Assembly (NCBI RefSeq): GCF_001613325.1
Contig: NZ_BDCD01000019.1
Location: forward strand, 62,001 to 126,000
DNA from: Nocardia yamanashiensis NBRC 100130
GTDB lineage: Bacteria; Actinomycetota; Actinomycetes; Mycobacteriales; Mycobacteriaceae
Length of the DNA stretch: 64,000 bases
Reading direction: 5' to 3'
This document shows, piece after piece, positions 8,283 through 19,581 of the stretch (within the stretch, counting starts at the first letter, position 1; each line of letters opens with the position of its first letter). Both the position numbers and the translations under genes were made by a program. The notes beneath the pieces were generated by a model. The model saw only the letters and a list, made by a program, of their open reading frames with translations, did not search any database and was not told where the DNA came from.

Positions 8283-9290
8283 ATGACCAACCACATCGAC
8301 ACCGTTCAGCTCGGCTCCACCGGGCCCGCCGCCGCCCGCATCGGGCTGGGCGCCATGGGGATGTCCGGCATGTACGGCAGCAGCGACGACGCCACCTCCA
8401 TCGCCACCGTGCACGCGGCCATCGACTCGGGGGCCAATCTCATCGACACCGGCGACTTCTACGGGATGGGGCACAACGAACTGCTCATCCGGCGGGCGCT
8501 GACCGAACGCAAGCGTGAGGACGTGCTGCTCAGCGTGAAATACGGGGCGCTGCGCGGGCCCGACGGCAGCTTCGGCGGGGTGGACACCCGGCCCGCTGCC
8601 ACCAAGAACTTCCTGGCCTATTCGCTGCAGCGGCTGGGCACCGACTACATCGATATCTACCGGCCCGCGCGACTGGATCCGAACGTGCCGATCGAGGAGA
8701 CCATCGGCGGGCTGGCGGAGCTGGTGCGGGCCGGGTTCATCCGGCACATCGGGCTCTCCGAGGTGGGCGCGGACACGCTGCGCCGGGCCGCGGCGGTGCA
8801 TCCCATCGCCGACCTGCAGATCGAGTACTCGCTCATCTCGCGCGGCATCGAGGCCGAAATCCTGCCCGTGGCACGGGAACTCGGCATCGGCATCACCGCG
8901 TACGGGGTGCTGTCGCGCGGCCTGCTCAGCGATTCGCTGCGTGGCGGCGCGCAGTTCGCGGCCACCGATTTCCGGGCGCACAGCCCGCGCTTTCAGGGCG
9001 AGAACCTCACCGCCAACCTGCGATTGGTGGATGCGCTGGCCGAGATCGCCGCCCGGCACGAGGTGAGCGTGGCGCAGCTGGCCATCGCCTGGGTGCTGGC
9101 GCGGGGTGAGGATATCGTGCCGATCATCGGCGCGCGGCGGCCGGAGCGGTGGACGGAAGCCGTTGCGGCGCTGGACATCAAGCTGTCCGAGGACGAGCTG
9201 GCCGCCATCGAAGCGGCGGTGCCCGCCGACCGGGTGGCCGGTGAGCGCTACGCCGCCGCGCAGATGGCCATGCTCGACAGCGAGCGCTGA
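8283..9290 (+). CDS. aldo/keto reductase lacking the usual catalytic His
   Basis: 335 residues, a full-length aldo/keto reductase. Asp55 and Tyr60 ('NLIDTGDFYG') and Lys86 ('LLSVKYGAL') of the catalytic tetrad are present. In the fourth position, usually His in 'YYQHR', it reads 'YRPARLDP' with Ala129. The NADPH-binding end 'VPIIGARRPERWTEAV' is intact. This variant resembles a known actinobacterial subgroup, so the gene is not obviously broken, but its chemistry may be altered. ATG 8283 is the only good start. It is divergent from the MmyB-like regulator. Confidence 0.85.
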   Translation: MTNHIDTVQLGSTGPAAARIGLGAMGMSGMYGSSDDATSIATVHAAIDSGANLIDTGDFYGMGHNELLIRRALTERKREDVLLSVKYGALRGPDGSFGGVDTRPAATKNFLAYSLQRLGTDYIDIYRPARLDPNVPIEETIGGLAELVRAGFIRHIGLSEVGADTLRRAAAVHPIADLQIEYSLISRGIEAEILPVARELGIGITAYGVLSRGLLSDSLRGGAQFAATDFRAHSPRFQGENLTANLRLVDALAEIAARHEVSVAQLAIAWVLARGEDIVPIIGARRPERWTEAVAALDIKLSEDELAAIEAAVPADRVAGERYAAAQMAMLDSER

Positions 9291-9297
9291 ACCGCCG

Positions 9298-9768
9298 CTA
9301 CTTCCGGCGGGGACGGATGACAGCGGTGAAAGTGGCTGCCGCGACGGACTTCCCGGTGTTGTCGGTGATGTCCACCGGTACGGCGAGTTCGATCTCGCGC
9401 TGCCCCTGGATATCGGCGCGGGTCTGCTCGATGAGTTCCGCCGACAGCACCGAGGTGGCGAGGAACGGGCCGAGTTCCCCCTTGGCCCGCGCCAGGTATT
9501 CGATGCGGCCGTCGCGGGCGACGATGAAGGTCTCGCCCATCAGGTCCACGATGCCGGAGATGGACGCGCCCATGGCGGCCGTCTCGGCGAGGCCGAAGAG
9601 CAGCGCGGCGTGGATATCGCCGTTGTGGTTGAGGTGCTCGGGCTTCGGCTCCATGCTCACCACATTGCGGCCGCTGGCGAATTCCACCGCCTCGATGCCG
9701 GTGAACTGGATGAATCCGAGCTTCTTGAAGCCCGCCATCACCAGATCACCCATGGTGGCGCTGTCCAT
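9298..9768 (-). CDS. PaaI/YiiD-like hotdog-fold thioesterase
   Basis: 156 residues with the hotdog signature 'NHNGDIHAALLFGLAETAA', where PaaI-type acyl-CoA thioesterases have their catalytic Asn/Asp-Gly-His region. It is predicted to hydrolyse or bind acyl-CoA thioesters in the cytosol. ATG 9768 (MDSATMG) was chosen over a start at 9840, because the longer form would translate through the operator and has no family support. A KstR-type operator lies 27 bp upstream, so a role in steroid or lipid degradation is inferred. Confidence 0.75.
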   Translation of the reverse strand: MDSATMGDLVMAGFKKLGFIQFTGIEAVEFASGRNVVSMEPKPEHLNHNGDIHAALLFGLAETAAMGASISGIVDLMGETFIVARDGRIEYLARAKGELGPFLATSVLSAELIEQTRADIQGQREIELAVPVDITDNTGKSVAAATFTAVIRPRRK

Positions 9769-9794
9769 CGTGTCTCCTGTCGACCATACGGAAT

Positions 9795-9808
9795 TGAAAC
9801 TTGTTCTA
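9795..9808. promoter_or_regulatory. KstR-like operator
   Basis: The 14-mer TGAAACTTGTTCTA fits TnnAACnnGTTnnA, the published consensus for KstR, the TetR-type repressor of cholesterol catabolism in mycobacteria and rhodococci. It lies 27 bp upstream of the hotdog thioesterase start, a sensible position for repression. Regulation by KstR is inferred; a related TetR repressor could use the same sequence. Confidence 0.55.
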
Positions 9809-9867
9809 ATTTCATACCGAGTGGGACCGGAGTTGTCCATGGCGCGGCAGGAAACTGCCGCGCCCGG

Positions 9868-11373
9868 TCAGCCGGGCAGCGGCGCGTTCAGATTCAGCAC
9901 CTCGGCCGTACGCGCGACGGTCTGGCGGGCCAGCCGGGTATCGCGGACCAGGCTGTGGCCGAGGGTGGGAATCAATTCCCGCAGCCGCGGCTGCCAATAC
10001 GGCTGATAGCGCGGGAAGCAGCGCTGCAGCACCTCCAGCAGAATCGCCGGGGCGGTCGAGGCGCCGGGCGAGGAACCCAATACCGCGGCGATCGAACCAT
10101 CGTGCGCGGCAACGACTTCGGTGCCGAATTCGAGCACCCCGCCGCGCACCGGATCGGCCTTCACGATCTGCGCGCGCTGGCCCGCGGTGATCAATTTCCA
10201 ATCCGCGGCGTCAGCGGTAGGCGCGAAATCCCGGAGCGCCGCCAGTTTGCGTTTCCGGGTGCTGGCGAGCTGACCGAACAACAGCCACAACAGCTCTCGA
10301 TTGTCCTTGGTCATCGCGGCGAGCGGTTTCACATTGTGCGGGCGCAGCGCGGCGGCGGCGTCGAAGAACGAACCGTGTTTCAGGAAGCGGGGATTCGCGC
10401 CCGCGTACGGCCCGAAAACGAGCGCGCGTTTCCCGTCCACCACGCGAGTATCCAAGTGCGGCATGGAAATAGCGGGCGCGCCCGCCGGCGCCCGGCCGTA
10501 CACCTTGGCCTCGTGCCGCTCCACCACCGCCGGATTGTCGCAGCGCAGGAACCGGCCGCTGACCGGGAGCAGGCCGTAGCCCTGCGCCTCCGGGATCCCG
10601 GCCTTCTGCAGCACCTTCAGCGCCCAGCCGCCCGCGCCGGCGAAGACGAAACGGGCATCGACCTTGCGGGTGATGTGATCGTTGCCGGTATTCCAGTCGA
10701 TGCGCAGCTGCCAGGTGCCGTCATTGTTGCGGCGCATCCCGCGCACCTCGCAATTGCGATGGATCTCCACGTCCTTCCACCGCAGATGATGGAAGAGCTG
10801 GCGGGTGATCTCGCCGAAGTCGATATCGCTGCCGGTCACGTCGTGGGTGGCGGCGATGGCATCGGCCGCGTCACGCTCCCGGGTGAGCAGCGGAGCCCAT
10901 TCGCCGATGGCCTTGCGGTCGGCGCTGAATCGCATGGAACCGAACAGCGGATGCGAGGCCAGGGTTTCGTGCCGCCGCCGCAGGAAATTCACGTCCGATT
11001 CACCACGGACGAAGGTCATATGCGGCACCGGATTGATGAAAGTGTCCGGCTTGCCGAGAATTCCGGCCTCCACCAGACTGCCCAGGAACTGCCGGGTCTG
11101 CTGGAAACGCTCGTTCAGCTCGAGCGCGTGGCCGATATCGATGGATCCGTCCGGCAATTCACCGGTGTAGTCGATCTCGCACAATCCGGCGTGTCCGGTA
11201 CCGGAATTGTTCCAGGCCGCCGAGGCTTCCGAGCCGACTTCCGGCAACCGCTCGAATACCGCGATCGTCCAGTCGGGTTCCAGGTGTTTCAGCAGCATCG
11301 CGAGCGTGGCGCTCATGATTCCGCCACCGACCAGCACCACATCATAGGGACGCAGGGCCGCTTGGGTTTTCAT
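9868..11373 (-). CDS. mqo: malate:quinone oxidoreductase
   Basis: 501 residues, the standard length. This peripheral-membrane FAD enzyme oxidises malate to oxaloacetate and passes electrons to the quinone pool (menaquinone in this group). FAD-binding Rossmann motif: 'VVLVGGGIMSATLA'. Family stretches: 'SAAWNNSGTGHAGLCEIDY', 'HMTFVRGESDVNFLRRR' and 'FAGAGGWALKVLQKAGIPE'. ATG start at 11373. No operon partner is evident; the DUF1772 gene on the same strand upstream is 76 bp away. Confidence 0.95.
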   Translation of the reverse strand: MKTQAALRPYDVVLVGGGIMSATLAMLLKHLEPDWTIAVFERLPEVGSEASAAWNNSGTGHAGLCEIDYTGELPDGSIDIGHALELNERFQQTRQFLGSLVEAGILGKPDTFINPVPHMTFVRGESDVNFLRRRHETLASHPLFGSMRFSADRKAIGEWAPLLTRERDAADAIAATHDVTGSDIDFGEITRQLFHHLRWKDVEIHRNCEVRGMRRNNDGTWQLRIDWNTGNDHITRKVDARFVFAGAGGWALKVLQKAGIPEAQGYGLLPVSGRFLRCDNPAVVERHEAKVYGRAPAGAPAISMPHLDTRVVDGKRALVFGPYAGANPRFLKHGSFFDAAAALRPHNVKPLAAMTKDNRELLWLLFGQLASTRKRKLAALRDFAPTADAADWKLITAGQRAQIVKADPVRGGVLEFGTEVVAAHDGSIAAVLGSSPGASTAPAILLEVLQRCFPRYQPYWQPRLRELIPTLGHSLVRDTRLARQTVARTAEVLNLNAPLPG

Positions 11374-11449
11374 TACTCGGATGCCCCCATCGGACTCGTT
11401 CAGCGTACGGGCACGCTAACACCGAATACCCGACGCCGGTATTCGAGCG

Positions 11450-11968
11450 TCACCCGAGGAACAGCACCGCAAGACCCAGGACCGCACCGGCGAACACCAC
11501 GGTGTTGCGCACCTTCTGCAGCATCCAGGTCCAGGCCGGGAAGCCCCCCTCGGCCGCGCCGAGCAGCGCCGGAACGTCGATACGGGCCAGTTCGGGATCG
11601 TTCTTGCGCTGGAAAGCCGCCTGAACGGATCGCGCCGCGGTCAGGTTCGAGTAGACGATGACCGAATTCGCCAGGAACAGCGCGATCATGACCACCCAAT
11701 TGACGGGGCGCAGCCAGTCGAACCCGGCCAGGTTCACCCCGGCAATGACCACCAGCAGGGCAGCGATGCCGCCCGGGGCCCACCACTCGTGCCCGCTGGC
11801 GTCGAACCGCATCCCGTTCTCGCGCAGCGCGGTGGTGCGCACGCCCTGACGCGCCAGCTCCCCCTCGGCGACCGCCATGGCGTGCGTCCCGTAGCGGTTG
11901 CGCACGATCGGCATGCTCACGAAAGCGGCGGCGGCGGTGAGCTCGACGGCGGCGATGACGGCGTTCAT
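11450..11968 (-). CDS. DUF1772 (anthrone oxygenase-like) membrane protein
   Basis: 172 residues with hydrophobic helices at both ends and in the middle ('IAALLVVIAGVNLAGF', 'VVMIALFLANSVIVYSNL', C-terminal 'FAGAVLGLAVLFLG'), fitting the DUF1772 / anthrone-oxygenase-like integral membrane family. Family members occur near redox and secondary-metabolism genes, but most have no assigned reaction. ATG 11968 follows a good ribosome-binding site (GAGGAGAA). It faces a TetR-like gene whose N-terminus is missing; the two begin only 39 bp apart. Confidence 0.8.
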   Translation of the reverse strand: MNAVIAAVELTAAAAFVSMPIVRNRYGTHAMAVAEGELARQGVRTTALRENGMRFDASGHEWWAPGGIAALLVVIAGVNLAGFDWLRPVNWVVMIALFLANSVIVYSNLTAARSVQAAFQRKNDPELARIDVPALLGAAEGGFPAWTWMLQKVRNTVVFAGAVLGLAVLFLG

Positions 11969-12007
11969 TGCGTTCTCCTCTGGCCGGGAGGCCCCGACGG
12001 CCTGAAC

Positions 12008-12610
12008 ATGCGCAGCCTCGGCAAACGCCTCGATGCCGCCGCCACCGCCATGTATTGGCACGTCAAGAACAAGGACAATCTGGTGCGGCTGGCCACCGAC
12101 GAAGTGTGGGGCGAGATTCCGCTGCCGGAGCCGGACGCGGGCGGCTGGCGCACCGCCGCCGAAGCCCTGGCCGGCGGCATGTACGCGATGATCACGCGGC
12201 ATCCGTGGATCGTGCAGGCACAGTCGGGTTATCTGCTCTACGGCCCCAACACTTCCCGTCACAACGAGCGGGTGCTGGAGGTCTACGAAAAGGCCGGATT
12301 CGATGAACAGCAGGCCGATCAGGCCGCGGCCAGTGTGTTCATGTTCGTGCTCGGCAATGCCGTGGGACATGCCGCGAATATCTCGCTGAAGCGCCGGCTG
12401 GCCCTCAAGGGCGAGGATGCCGAGGCGGCGATGAACGCGGCCGTCGCCGAGGCCACCGAGACCGCCATGCAGTATCCGCGGCTGCGGTCACGTATCGAAA
12501 AGGCCGCTGCCACAGGCTATAACGACGCGCCCGACAGCAGCTTCGAATTCGGGCTCGCCGCACTGCTCGACGGCCTGCGCGATCGGCTCGCGGAGACCGC
12601 CGGGCGCTGA
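12008..12610 (+). pseudogene. TetR-family regulator, N-terminally truncated
   Basis: 200 residues from the first usable ATG. The body is a TetR protein with a TetR_C-like ligand domain: 'AMYWHVKNKDNLVRLATDE' is the end of the DNA-binding domain and 'MYAMITRHPWIVQAQSGYL' is typical of the C-domain. Helix 1 and most of helix 2 are missing: the preceding in-frame codons read 'WPGGPDGLN' and then run into the start of the opposite DUF1772 gene with no ATG, GTG or TTG. About 25-30 residues appear lost, so DNA binding is doubtful. It may be a decayed gene, a CTG-initiated protein, or the product of an upstream deletion. Confidence 0.6.
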
Positions 12611-12644
12611 CGCGCGAAACCCGCTGGGCGGCAGCGCTTCCGGG

Positions 12645-13175
12645 TCAGCGGTTGCGGGCGCGGTAGGCGGCTACGGCGTTGCGGTTGCCGCAGGCGGTGC
12701 TGCAGTAGCGGCGGGATCTGTTGCGGGACAGGTCCAGGACGATGCCCTCGCAGGTGTCGTCGGCGCAGATGGCGAGGCGGGTGAGTTCGTCGGCGCGGAT
12801 CAGGTCGATCATGGCCATGGCGGTTTCCACGGCGATGCGGACGGCGAGCGGGGCGTCCTGGGGGACGGCGTGGATGTGGTAGTCGAGGCCGTCGTGGCGG
12901 ACCAGGCGGGGCACGGCGCGGTGGGTCGCCAGGATCTCGTTCACCAGTTCCACGGCGGTGTCGCGGTCCGCGGTGAGCAGGCGGCGCATGGGCGCGCGCT
13001 GGGCCCGGACCGCGGCCAGCTCGGCGGCGGTGCGCTCGTGGCCGCCGGAGTAGCGGTGCCGGATGAAGAAGTCGTTCAGCTGCGCGATCTCGGTCAGCGT
13101 GTCCGGATCCTCGGCGGTATTCACCAGTTCTACGGCGGCGGCCATGGACGCGGCGGTGTCATCAGTGAAAAGCAC
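12645..13175 (-). CDS. CGNR zinc-finger / ABATE-domain regulator
   Basis: 176 residues. The N-terminal ABATE domain ('MAAAVELVNTAEDPDTL', 'LNDFFIRHRYSG') is followed by a C-terminal CGNR zinc finger with paired cysteines in 'CADDTC' and 'RRYCSTACGNRNAVAAYR'. The family is assumed to be DNA-binding stress regulators. The start is GTG 13175. It is divergent from an EamA exporter with only 39 bp between starts, and an inverted repeat fills that gap. Confidence 0.85.
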   Translation of the reverse strand: MLFTDDTAASMAAAVELVNTAEDPDTLTEIAQLNDFFIRHRYSGGHERTAAELAAVRAQRAPMRRLLTADRDTAVELVNEILATHRAVPRLVRHDGLDYHIHAVPQDAPLAVRIAVETAMAMIDLIRADELTRLAICADDTCEGIVLDLSRNRSRRYCSTACGNRNAVAAYRARNR

Positions 13176-13196
13176 GTTGACATATTACATGACAAC
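13176..13196. promoter_or_regulatory. inverted repeat between CGNR regulator and EamA exporter
   Basis: GTTGACAT and ATGACAAC form 8-bp arms with one mismatch and a 5-base spacer, directly upstream of the CGNR start. The left arm contains a TTGACA-like -35 on the plus strand. A shared operator or promoter is inferred. Confidence 0.4.
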
Positions 13197-13214
13197 CCCT
13201 TAGCGTCATTAGTC

Positions 13215-14153
13215 ATGGCGACGTTGACTCATGACACCACGGTGTCGCGGCAGCACCATCTCCGGAACGGGCTGCTCGTAGCCGCCTTGTCCGCCGCCGC
13301 TTTCGGACTCTCCGGACCACTCGCGCGCGGACTGATGGACGCGGGCTGGAGTCCGGCCTCGACCGTCATCGTCCGGGTGCTGCTGGGCGCGGTCGTGCTG
13401 TTGCCGATCGCGCTGTATCAGCTGCGCGGGAACTGGAAGCTGTTGCGGCAGAACGCCTCACTGCTGGTGGGCTATGGCCTGCTGGCGGTCGCCGGGGCGC
13501 AGCTGTGCTATTTCAACGCGGTCAACCACATGGAGGTCGGGGCCGCGCTGCTCATCGAGTACACCGCACCGATCGCGGTGGTCGGGTATCTGTGGCTGCG
13601 GCACGATCAAAAGCCCACGCGCGCAACCGTGCTCGGCGCGGTCATCGGCATCGCGGGGCTGATTCTGGTGCTGGACCTGACGTCCGGCGTCCGGACCAGC
13701 TGGATCGGCATCGCCTGGGCCCTGGGCGCCATGATCGGCGCGGCCGGCTACTTCCTACTCTCCGCGCACAGCGGCGACACCGTCCCCGGCACCGTGCTGG
13801 CCACCGGCGGCCTGCTGATCGGCGGCCTCGGCATTCTCGCCGCGGGGCTGATCGGCATCGTGCCGCTGCACGCCACCACCGCGCCGATCGTCTTCCAGGA
13901 CTTCACCACCCGGTGGTGGGTGCCGCTGGCCGGATTGGGCGTCGTCACCGCCAGCCTCTCCTACGTGACCGGCATCGCCGCCACCCGCCTGCTCGGCTCC
14001 CGGCTGGCCTCCTTCGCCGCGCTCACCGAGGTGCTGGCCGCCATCGTGTTCGCCTGGCTGCTGCTCGGCGAGACGCCCCGCGCCATCCAGTTGATCGGCG
14101 GCGCACTGATTCTCATCGGCGTGATCGTGGTCCGGCTGGGCGAGCCCGACTGA
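13215..14153 (+). CDS. EamA/DMT-superfamily transporter
   Basis: 312 residues with about ten hydrophobic helices in two EamA repeats ('LSAAAFGLSGPLARGLM' opens the first, 'WALGAMIGAAGYFLLSA' the second; 'LGSRLASFAALTEVLAAIV' is the family's conserved helix). DMT transporters export or import small metabolites such as amino acids or nucleosides; the substrate is unknown. ATG 13215 was chosen because the reading frame upstream overlaps the divergent regulator. Probably controlled by the adjacent CGNR protein. Confidence 0.9.
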   Translation: MATLTHDTTVSRQHHLRNGLLVAALSAAAFGLSGPLARGLMDAGWSPASTVIVRVLLGAVVLLPIALYQLRGNWKLLRQNASLLVGYGLLAVAGAQLCYFNAVNHMEVGAALLIEYTAPIAVVGYLWLRHDQKPTRATVLGAVIGIAGLILVLDLTSGVRTSWIGIAWALGAMIGAAGYFLLSAHSGDTVPGTVLATGGLLIGGLGILAAGLIGIVPLHATTAPIVFQDFTTRWWVPLAGLGVVTASLSYVTGIAATRLLGSRLASFAALTEVLAAIVFAWLLLGETPRAIQLIGGALILIGVIVVRLGEPD

Positions 14154-14266
14154 CCGCTCCGCCCGATAAGGCGCATATGCGCCGATCACTTCCGATCTCG
14201 CACGGCCCCCGGTACGTTCGTCAGCAAACAATCGGGGGCCTTGTCCGTACGCAGCGAGAGACAGAA

Positions 14267-14914
14267 ATGGCTATCACCAAAAAGCTTGTACCCGCTCTGC
14301 TTTGCCTGACCGCCGTCCTGCCCGCCGGTATCGCCGCCGCCGAACCGGCAGCGCCCCAGCAAAATCCCGGCCCGCAGGTGCTGGGCGCCGATCACGGCGT
14401 CGGCTTCCGCACCGCGCTCACCGACGATCAGCGCGCCACCGTCACCACCCTGAACGCCGGGCGCTTCCTCGCCACCTGGGACGGCCAGGCCATCCTGGTC
14501 ACCGACGACGCCGGCCTCGAACTGGCCACCGTGCCACTGAAATACGAGGTCGCGGGCAAGACCCTCGCGGTCACCCCGGACATCACCGACAACCACCGGC
14601 GACTGACCCTCACCCCGGTCGGGGAGTCCCCCGTCGCGCTCCGCGATATCAGCGCCCAGCAGCGGTTCTTCGATCTGGTGCAGGCGAATCTGCCGATGGT
14701 CGGCGGCGGCGCGGCCATCGGCGCGGCGATCGGCTTCCTGCTCGGTTTCCCCGCGGGCGCTTTCGTGCTCGACTTCATCACCATCCCGATCACCACCGTG
14801 GTGGGCGCGCTCATCGGCGCCGCCGCGGGTCTCTATCTGGCCGGCGGCCAGCCCGCCATCGACACCGCCGTGGAGTACGCCGCCTCCCTGGTCCCGGGCG
14901 CCGCGCCCGCCTGA
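14267..14914 (+). CDS. exported glycine-rich two-helix protein of unknown function
   Basis: 215 residues, family not recognised. A Sec signal peptide ends near 'GIAAAEPAAP' (residues 1-26). A polar region of about 110 residues follows with beta-like content ('LNAGRFLATWDGQAILVTD'). Near the C-terminus are two hydrophobic segments rich in Gly and Ala ('GGGAAIGAAIGFLLGFPAG' and 'VGALIGAAAGLYLAGG'), like glycine-zipper membrane helices. It may be an envelope-anchored protein. ATG 14267 has only weak ribosome-binding-site support. It converges on the next gene with a four-base gap. Confidence 0.65.
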   Translation: MAITKKLVPALLCLTAVLPAGIAAAEPAAPQQNPGPQVLGADHGVGFRTALTDDQRATVTTLNAGRFLATWDGQAILVTDDAGLELATVPLKYEVAGKTLAVTPDITDNHRRLTLTPVGESPVALRDISAQQRFFDLVQANLPMVGGGAAIGAAIGFLLGFPAGAFVLDFITIPITTVVGALIGAAAGLYLAGGQPAIDTAVEYAASLVPGAAPA

Positions 14915-14918
14915 TCGG

Positions 14919-15380
14919 TCAGCGCACCACGGTCAGCGAATCGATCGCCATGGCGTTGTCGGTGTAATACCAGTCGCCGTTCATCTCCATGGCGAGATCG
15001 AAACGCAGCACATGCCCCTGCGCCGGACCGGAGGTCACCGTCCACAGCGTGTTCGGCAGTCCCGTCACCACGCTGACGCTGCCATCGGACCAGGTGAACG
15101 TGCCCGACGTCGTGGTTCCATTGCCGAGCCAAGGCAATTCGACCCGGAAGCGCCCGCCGGTGATCTGCGCGGGCAGCACCGGACTGCGGCACTCCCAGAC
15201 GTCACCCTGCCGCCGTACGCTCTGCCCGGCGCTCCCCGTGCCCGGAATCCGTTCTCCGGTAAGCACATTCCCTCGATAACACCCGCCCAGCTCGGTCCCC
15301 GGCGACGCCCCCGCCGGCGCGATCGCGGGTAGGGCCGCGCAGCACAGGGCGAGCAGCAGCAGACTGCGGCGAATCGACAT
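14919..15380 (-). CDS. small secreted protein of unknown function
   Basis: 153 residues, not recognised. The Sec signal peptide ends near 'AIAPAGASPG' (residues 1-26). The mature part has two cysteines ('GGCYRGN' and 'VWECRSP') that could form a disulfide, and several beta-strand-like stretches ('FRVELPWLGNG', 'SGTFTWSDGSVSVV'). It looks like a small extracellular beta-rich protein. It is monocistronic by position. Confidence 0.65.
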   Translation of the reverse strand: MSIRRSLLLLALCCAALPAIAPAGASPGTELGGCYRGNVLTGERIPGTGSAGQSVRRQGDVWECRSPVLPAQITGGRFRVELPWLGNGTTTSGTFTWSDGSVSVVTGLPNTLWTVTSGPAQGHVLRFDLAMEMNGDWYYTDNAMAIDSLTVVR

Positions 15381-15470
15381 GACGCCACCTCTCCGGCGAG
15401 GGAACTACCAGGTCTATCGGTTAACCAGCAGCGTACTCGCCCGCCCCGCCCGCCCCCGCCGAAACGCAAA

Positions 15471-15498
15471 CGGCCCCCGCTCCGGAGAGCGGGGGCCG
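15471..15498. terminator. rpoBC hairpin terminator
   Basis: A perfect 12-bp GC-rich stem (15471-15482 with 15487-15498) and a four-base loop lie 22 bp after the rpoC stop on the minus strand. It should end the rpoB-rpoC transcript. Confidence 0.8.
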
Positions 15499-15520
15499 AA
15501 TGTCTCTGTCTGGCTAGGCC

Positions 15521-19474
<3,954 letters not shown>

Positions 19475-19532
19475 GTAACTTCCTTTCCCCTGTTCGGGTT
19501 GAGTATGAGCAAAAGTTCGCTAAATCCGTTGC

Positions 19533-19570
19533 CCGGGAAGGCTTTTCGTAAAAATGAGCGGCCTTCCCGG
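19533..19570 (-). other. intercistronic hairpin between rpoB and rpoC
   Basis: A perfect 10-bp stem (19533-19542 with 19561-19570) with an 18-base A/T-rich loop lies 11 bp after the rpoB stop. The downstream gene is an essential partner in the same operon, so full termination is unlikely; a processing site, attenuator or mRNA stabiliser is more plausible. Confidence 0.6.
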
Positions 19571-19581
19571 ACCGATCGCTC

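Noticed and set aside
9106..11661. 851-residue open frame antisense to the thioesterase and mqo
   Set aside because: It overlaps three well-supported genes and its translation is low-complexity Arg/Gly/His-rich.
11789..12007. N-terminal extension of the TetR-like frame
   Set aside because: The extra 73 residues lie antisense to the DUF1772 coding region and do not resemble a TetR helix 1-2, so the regulator was called truncated.
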